Of a DNA stretch of 64,000 bases, positions 57,999 to 64,000 are shown in pieces (positions within the stretch are counted from its first letter, which is position 1; every line of letters starts with the position of its first letter). The notes under the pieces are model-generated. The model worked only from the letters and a program-made list of their open reading frames with translations, had not been told where the DNA came from and ran no database searches. The translations under genes and the position numbers were made by a program. Origin of the DNA: Monilinia fructicola (Eukaryota; Ascomycota; Leotiomycetes; Helotiales; Sclerotiniaceae); NCBI GenBank assembly GCA_008692225.1, contig VICG01000006.1, forward strand, positions 2,377,001 through 2,441,000, read 5' to 3'.

Positions 57999-59896
57999 TT
58001 AGCAATGGACAACAATTTCTTTCCGTCCCTCAAGTCCCTCAAATCCCGCCATTCCTTGCATGGCCGGATCTCCTTTATGACATCTCAAATACGCGACCCT
58101 CGCCAGTGCGTCAAAGCCCATTTCAATATTCCTACATTTACTCTCCTCTGGCACTCTATCTACCTCGGAATTATCCTCATCTATCTCCACCAACCTCTCC
58201 ATAACTCTTCCCACTGCACCCGAGAACCCCTTTATTTCACCACTTTTCGAATATTCATGTCGCGTGCCCTTCAACAGCATGGAAACACTGATCTTCCGCA
58301 AATCTCGATCCCGTGTCTCCCAGCCGACAACCAAGGACGGTATGACCATTTCGAGCTCAAAATTTCCACTTTCCTCCAGAGCTTTCCTCCAGCCCGGTGT
58401 CGATCGTAACATCTTGGCAATTTCTCTCAATTCCTGTAGTTGTGCTGAAAATCTTCCTTCGCCAACATCCAGACAATCAAGATGGTTGGATGAGGCGATT
58501 AAAATGTATCCAGAAAGCCAATTCATCCTTAGTAGATATGCTAGTAATATATCGGAATCTTTTTCGCAGTGAAACTTATCATTAGATTGGCATCGCTTTT
58601 GGTGGTCTTCAAAGAGAGGCGCGAAAGATCGATTCCAGCGTTCATATTCCCGCAATGTTCTCTTCTCCTCCTCAAATTTAGGATCAATATCGAAAAACAA
58701 CCCATTATTGAGATGATGGTCTTCCAGATCGTTATGATGAGCGGAAAAATCATGCCGTTTAAGAGTCGAAGCTAACCAATCCATACTCTTCGTTATAACT
58801 TTCTCCAAACCTTGCTTTGCCTCTGCAAGGTTTGAAAATCGACCCGGCATCATCTCAATGTTTGGCTCCCCTAGGCTCGTCCTCCTCTCGTATTCGGGTT
58901 GCGAGTCTGCGTATCGTAGAATTTTCAATTCCAGTTTTCTAAAGCACTTTAAGCAGACGCTTTCCGTCATCGATCCGAGATGGCCACCTTGGGGAATGTA
59001 TGTCCTAATCACCCATTCACGAAGTTCTCTTAGTCCTAAATACATCTTCGAGAATCTTTCATGACTAATGATTTCAGTTCCTCTTCCCATCATATTCGAA
59101 AGCAAATGGGCGAGAAGTGTTGTCCTGCTTTCCACATCGATTTCCATAATTCCTGCACCTATTCCTGGGCCTTCGAAAAATGGTACTGTTCTCTTTTTCG
59201 TCAAACACGCCGTGTTACAGTATTCACGGTAAGTGGACATGTGTCTAAAAGTACCGATATGGCTCCCGCGATTCTTCGGTCGTAAATCGAGAGACCCAAT
59301 CATGTGTACTGCATCAAAGACCAGCTGGGAAGATTGACACCCCAAGAACACGAGACGCCACCAAACTTCAAAACTACCCAAACTTCCTGTAATTTCACTC
59401 ACAAAATTTCGGAAACATACCTCTCCATTTCGATCTCTCCATGTTGACGGTGGAGAAACCGAACTTTCTGGCTGCGATAAGATAGAAGATGTTGTGGAAG
59501 CCACAGAAGTTGGGGATGTGGATGGACTGATAGGCAGATATCCAACCCTCGGTATCAATGCTCGAGGCGCAATGTTGGTAACAACAGTTGGCTTCACACC
59601 GGCTGTCTGGAAGTAGGCATACCCTTCACATTTATGCCCAAATCTAACACATCGCATACAGCCTGGCTTTGCCTCATCGCATTTCACTCTTCTGGATCTG
59701 CATTACGTTCAGTACATCGCTTTAGAAGGCACGAATAGATAACACTCCACCAAGAGTGGCGGCAGACATACTTGCAAGTTAGACAGCCAGTTTTGACCTT
59801 TGGTTTACTCGCACGAGAGCGTCTTACCCTCGGCTGTTGTATAGGCACGGTGGTTGTTGGCGATGGCTGTGGAAAAGAGTACATCTGGTTTGCCAT
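57999..59896 (-). CDS. Zn2Cys6 transcription factor
   Basis: Fungal binuclear zinc cluster regulator. Minus-strand exons 59772-59896 and 57999-59697 with a 74-base intron (GTATGT donor, GCAG acceptor); 607 residues. The intron splits the zinc cluster: joined, it reads KTGCLTCKSRRVKCDEAKP then GCMRCVRFGHKCEGY, with all six cysteines in C-x2-C-x6-C-x6-C-x2-C-x6-C spacing. A Pro/Thr-rich stretch precedes it, with a basic run (RVRRSRASKPK). After a Ser/Thr/Pro linker the rest is the helical regulatory region usual in this class (EVCFRNFVSEITGSLGSFEVWW, LVFDAVHMIGSLD, ELREWVIRTYIPQGG). It probably acts in the nucleus on CGG-type sites; its targets cannot be told from the neighbours. Frame intact. 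Confidence 0.92.
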
Positions 59897-62800
59897 TAAT
59901 ATAGATTTTGGCTATTGCCTGATATTGTATCATTGGAGGCCTTTTTGTCGCTTGACAATACTCTCGTGGCTTATTTCCTCTGATTTTACTGTCAAATGTG
60001 GAAATTCATAAGCAGAAAACACGAAAGTATTTGAACCCTAAAGCTTTATCCCATTCAACCGGGGCACAAAGATATATCATTCATCCTCCAACCCACCTTC
60101 TTCAAGGTCACATCCTCCTTGGAATATGCCTGTCCTATTCTCCACTCTCACCCGCCCACCCAAGTTGGTGGTTCCTCCCATAAGCGCTTACTGCTCATCC
60201 CCACCAATGAGTTTCCCATTATACCCACGTTTGAACCAGCATATGATACATTATCGAGTCTTATCAGCCAGTAAAGATATTCTTCACAGAGAAAGATACG
60301 AGTTTATGACGGAGAGGTCTTTGACATCCATGAAAATGGCAGATTTTCCGTGGGGGAGGAGAAAAAAATGGCACTCATGCATCCTCGTAATGACGACGAA
60401 TAAGGAGTGAAGGTGTAATGAAGCGAACGAAAAAGGAATGAGGAATAAACGTGGTGAGTGGGTACGGGGTGGGTCTGCACTGTAACCTTATTAAATTTGG
60501 CTGCAGTAATGGTACTTTGATTGATGACTTTGATAGCTTGCGTGTTTAGATTACTTGTGATACCTCGATGCATGATGTGAGCATAACCTTGAAATTTGGC
60601 TATTTTGCCATTTCTTCGTACGAGGATGAATCTCGCTATTCGCACTTGGGATACTGCCGACATTAACAGGCAAGATGCCAATCTACTTGAAACATTTACC
60701 TTTATACCCTAGTTGTCAGCATACTTGTGTGCCACGTCTATCTGATCAGCCACGGATGAAAGATTCGTGGAGTGGTGTACAAGATGGTGAGATAATACCA
60801 ATACGAGAATTGAAAGGATGCAACCACCATGAAACTTTGAACGTTGAGGACAAGTCGCGGCTCTAGGCGTTGAGGGTGCAAAATAGCTGAACAAAGCAGG
60901 TCATTAAATTCGGATAGAATTGCATCCGCATACGCATTTCTGGCGTGAGGTTACATCACAGATTATCCTTGATCGACCGCAGCAACTTCCTTCTTTCTCC
61001 TTTGGAGGAGTAGTGATCGGGGTATGATACGACAAATAGAAGAACTGTGATGTATGAACTAACTGTTGGATCTTATGTGCATTTATTGAACTTTACAACA
61101 ACAGGGCGGGGTTAAATTGAAGGCGACCTATCCGATCAAACCTCAAGCCCACCACTACAGCCTTCCGTCTTCCGTGGTAGACTACTGTAAGTCTTGCTGT
61201 AAGTTAGGTATTAACTGACGCCTTTGAGGTGCCGAAGCGAACGTTGCAACGTCGGCTAGGATCCACGCTAACAGGACCCAGTTTCATTCCTCTTTGGTAA
61301 TGCTACGCATCGTTGTCGAGTAAAGCTAAAATCCTGCTTCCTTTTTATGGTTTCTTCTGCAAACGTACATACAAATGGAATTTTGTGAGGTAAGATTGCG
61401 AGGAAGTTTTCTTCATTCAATTGTTGTGATTGCTTGCGGCATTTTCGTGGGATAGACTTTTTATAACCAGCGCTAGTTTCAGACCGGTATGCCGCTCAGC
61501 GGCGAGAGCCTTCATCTGTCCTAGATGCCCACCGAGTACCCTTGTGTTCGGTGCCGGTTCCTATTGGATGTCTTGTGGTTTGATAATTAAGTCTGAAGAC
61601 TATATCCTATAGGTGTAGGAATACCCTGGAAACGAAGTGAACAGTGGTGCCCGGCTTTTGTAGAGCTCGGTGAGCTGGATGAAAGATTCAATACTGCAAT
61701 CCTTGAATACTTCTCGGCCCATGCATTGTTATCATTCGCCCAAAAAACGGGATGGTTATCTTCTTCCGAGCCGATGACTGAAAAGACGGGAGTGATGAGA
61801 CATCGGTTGATTCGCGGAAGCCCGCCTGAAATATGCAATATAGGAGGGGCCACTCCAATGTTCCAATATCTAAGGCTGGATATATGTAATATTATCGAAT
61901 ATTGAATTACCTTGGCTTAGGACACGTTTCTGACTACCATCCTCGATGGGGTGAGATCAAATCACTTTTCGAATCGTGTTCCTTTTTGTTTCTCCAGCAT
62001 ATTCCTCTCTTCGGTGGCCTAAGTCTAAGTTGAATCATGGATCGTGGGGGCTACTCTTTTTGTACCTCTAAAGTGATATCTTAGCATGACGAGACTTATA
62101 TCCCTAGTAGCTTTAAGTCATACTCGAAGCTCACATGATGATTTGTCATAGGAGGTATGATCAAGGGATTTATCGATATAGCTCGATACATACCCACAAG
62201 GAATATGGATTTTTTTGCTAGATCAGATGCGACGGTAGAATGACTTTAACATGAAATTTGAGAAGCCGAAGGGGCTCTATTCGTGTATATAGTGGCTGAT
62301 CCATCCTAGAGATTTAGTGTCGAGTACGCAGTACCTACCCGTGAATACCACCCTTTTGTTATCTAATAACGCCGAATGGGTCCTTAGTTGAGATGCTTGC
62401 CAAACAATACAGAATCATGGCCTTTACCGACTACCCTCCAGTGAGAGTTCTCAATGTACAGATAACTTGGGAAGATGAGCAGGATCGAGAGAGCGTCTTT
62501 GGAGTACCCCAAACACCTTGATTGTTCGATCCAACTCCCCATTCAACCTAGAGTCAGAAAAACCCCTATCATAAATACCCCAATACACCTAATAACAATC
62601 GTGAATTTACCAGTACTACTCCATGCTGTCCCCAACATACAGACACATATACCATCTAGTCAACCACTGCATCGAGCATTGCCATCTAGATCCGAGGATT
62701 TAGCAAGAGAGGCATTAAAACGAACTGTTCAGTGGCAAAAAGAAGAATCTTACGCAGGAAAACACTTGCCATCGCTAGTCCCTACCTTTCCATCATGTAT

Positions 62801-63808
62801 ATGCGTATCAGATATGCTAAAGGCAATATTTCATACCTATATATGGAAATGGATCTCCATCCCAAGTCCCCATAACATGCTGCACCAACGCCCATGCAAG
62901 ATATTTCGCACAAACGTTGCAAAATCCACCTTGAACACCTCCAGACAAGGCCAGAGCTGCGTCCTGACATCAAATCGCTTATATCTAGCTTCCGAGGAGA
63001 GATCAAAGGTCAGATTCTCCTTCGTCTTAATTAGTCAGTTACGATTCACTTACTAGGTATGTACTAGTAAGATAGCTTTTGATAACGTGAGGGGTATTCA
63101 ACCCCTCAACTTCAAAGTTTCTCTCCTTCCTACTACTTTAACGACGCCCAAACAACGATTAGTGCAACATCTTCTTCTTTCTGTTTGTCAAGAACAACAA
63201 CGATAATAACCTTCTATGACCGAGAACAATATCGATAAACTCTTATTTCCATCTCAGCTTTCAATAACTTTATTGCAATCAATTCCCTGCTTGGCCCCGT
63301 TCAAATAGATAAAAGCATCAAGGCATCTCAATAAAACTGCAATCTCTCTCTCCACCACACCTTCAAGCCAAACCTAGGCGTGCAGCTATTGACTCTTCCT
63401 CACATATTCATTCATAACACGCACACCTACCCTTAAACCTTCCAATTCTACGCCCTATCCTATCACCCAGCAAGATCCAGACCTAATACCCATCTCAACC
63501 CGAGTCATAGCCCTATCAGAACTTTACACAGATTTCCACGCCTTACACAGATAACAACTTTGTATCTCCAACTCAAGCTAAAATCAACTTTGCAGCAAAA
63601 TCTTCTCCAGCCTCTGCAATTCAACCTCCAAGTCCGAATAATCTCCAGCATATCTTCCTCACGTACCATTTCCCTTCTCAATCAATCCTCACACCTCCAA
63701 TCTAAAGCACTAACAGATCTTAACCACCAGAACTCCCAAGACGTCGACGTGTGAGTAACCTAAGATTTTCATATCTCGAATAGAATCCTAACTCACACTC
63801 AAACAACC
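59897..63808. other. Spacer and leader of the right-edge gene
   Basis: No recognised domain on either strand. A 193-codon ORF at 62475-63056 (listed) is the only sizeable frame. From about 63060 the plus strand is C/T/A-rich like a long 5' leader of the gene at 63809. A GTGAGT...AATAG stretch (about 63752-63781) just before its start could be a leader intron. Confidence 0.45.
62475..63056 (+). CDS. Hypothetical ORF, 193 codons, doubtful
   Basis: Open from ATG at 62475. The product has mixed composition with no signal peptide, membrane span or known motif and ends in a hydrophobic stretch. No TATA or splice support. It may be chance; it is listed only because it is the longest unexplained frame in the right-hand spacer. 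Confidence 0.15.
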   Translation: MSRIERASLEYPKHLDCSIQLPIQPRVRKTPIINTPIHLITIVNLPVLLHAVPNIQTHIPSSQPLHRALPSRSEDLAREALKRTVQWQKEESYAGKHLPSLVPTFPSCICVSDMLKAIFHTYIWKWISIPSPHNMLHQRPCKIFRTNVAKSTLNTSRQGQSCVLTSNRLYLASEERSKVRFSFVLISQLRFTY

Positions 63809-64000
63809 ATGACACCGCAACCCAAAAAACCCATGACAGCCCGTCGTGGCGGTTCCATCGCCATCGTCAACTCCATATCCACTTCTAACCACAACCCAAA
63901 GAAAACCAGGACCACCCCCACCACCACCGCACCACCAGACACAACCAAAAAGCGTAGTCCCGCAAAAAGTTCCAAACAAGAACACCTACCTGCACCAAGC
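63809..64000 (+). CDS. 5' part of a gene running off the right edge
   Basis: ATG at 63809 opens 64 codons that remain open at the window end. The product begins MTPQPKKPMTARRGGSIAIV and continues as a Ser/Thr/Pro/Lys-rich, disordered, basic N-terminus. Codon composition (many ACC, CCC, TCC) is unlike the surrounding spacer, and a long pyrimidine/CA-rich leader precedes it, both of which support a real gene. No domain is visible in the part available; such starts are common in fungal nuclear or signalling proteins. Confidence 0.5.
   Translation, partial: MTPQPKKPMTARRGGSIAIVNSISTSNHNPKKTRTTPTTTAPPDTTKKRSPAKSSKQEHLPAPS

Noticed and set aside
11741..59896. A secondary-metabolite or defence gene cluster
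   Set aside because: No synthase, NLR, HET or restriction-type gene is present; the genes have unrelated roles and mixed orientations.

Overview
This is nuclear DNA of a filamentous ascomycete. The protein-coding genes have short introns of about 44-60 bases with GTATGT/GTAAGT-like donors and CTAAC-like branch sites. The gene set (P-type proton pump, GH131 glucanase, cyanide hydratase, Zn2Cys6 regulator, RGT-DIL type membrane protein) and the AT-rich spacers fit a Leotiomycete, possibly a Sclerotiniaceae (Botrytis/Sclerotinia-like) genome. That placement is an inference from gene content; no search was run.

Layout. 1-11.7 kb: long spacer with no recognisable gene, rich in GTAC-type short palindromes and microsatellites. 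11.7-14.9 kb: plasma-membrane H+-ATPase. 14.9-19.7 kb: empty spacer. 19.8-20.5 kb: small broken acidic gene. 21.5 kb: tRNA-Trp. 23.3-24.3 kb: secreted GH131 glucanase. 25.16-27.19 kb: an extremely AT-rich 2-kb block bounded by 31-bp inverted repeats and TA, read as a RIP-degraded Tc1/mariner-type transposon. 27.5-30.0 kb: ubiquitin C-terminal hydrolase and a ZIP zinc transporter, converging. 31-33 kb: small low-complexity ORFs. 34.4-36.4 kb: multi-pass membrane protein. 39.2-44.4 kb: two divergently transcribed genes sharing a His-rich 'allergen/antigen-like' module. 46.2-47.5 kb: cyanide hydratase with a duplicated 34-bp promoter element. 48.1-52.3 kb: large coiled-coil protein. 53.5-56.9 kb: BTB-like protein. 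57.9-59.9 kb: Zn2Cys6 transcription factor. 60-63.8 kb: spacer. 63.8 kb to the end: start of a gene that runs off the window.

The genes do not form an obvious biosynthetic or defence cluster; most look like ordinary chromosomal genes. The strongest unexplained pattern is a scatter of single-base indels, mostly in short homopolymers, in otherwise well-conserved genes (H+-ATPase, ubiquitin hydrolase, ZIP transporter, coiled-coil gene, two small genes). After undoing them, every one of these genes gives a total coding length exactly divisible by three. Assembly indel error is the simplest reading, but the ATPase site (TTT CCC TGA) also has the shape of a +1 ribosomal frameshift site, so it deserves checking. 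The other notable items are the TIR-bounded AT-rich element, the head-to-head paralogous pair and the repeated element in front of cyanide hydratase.
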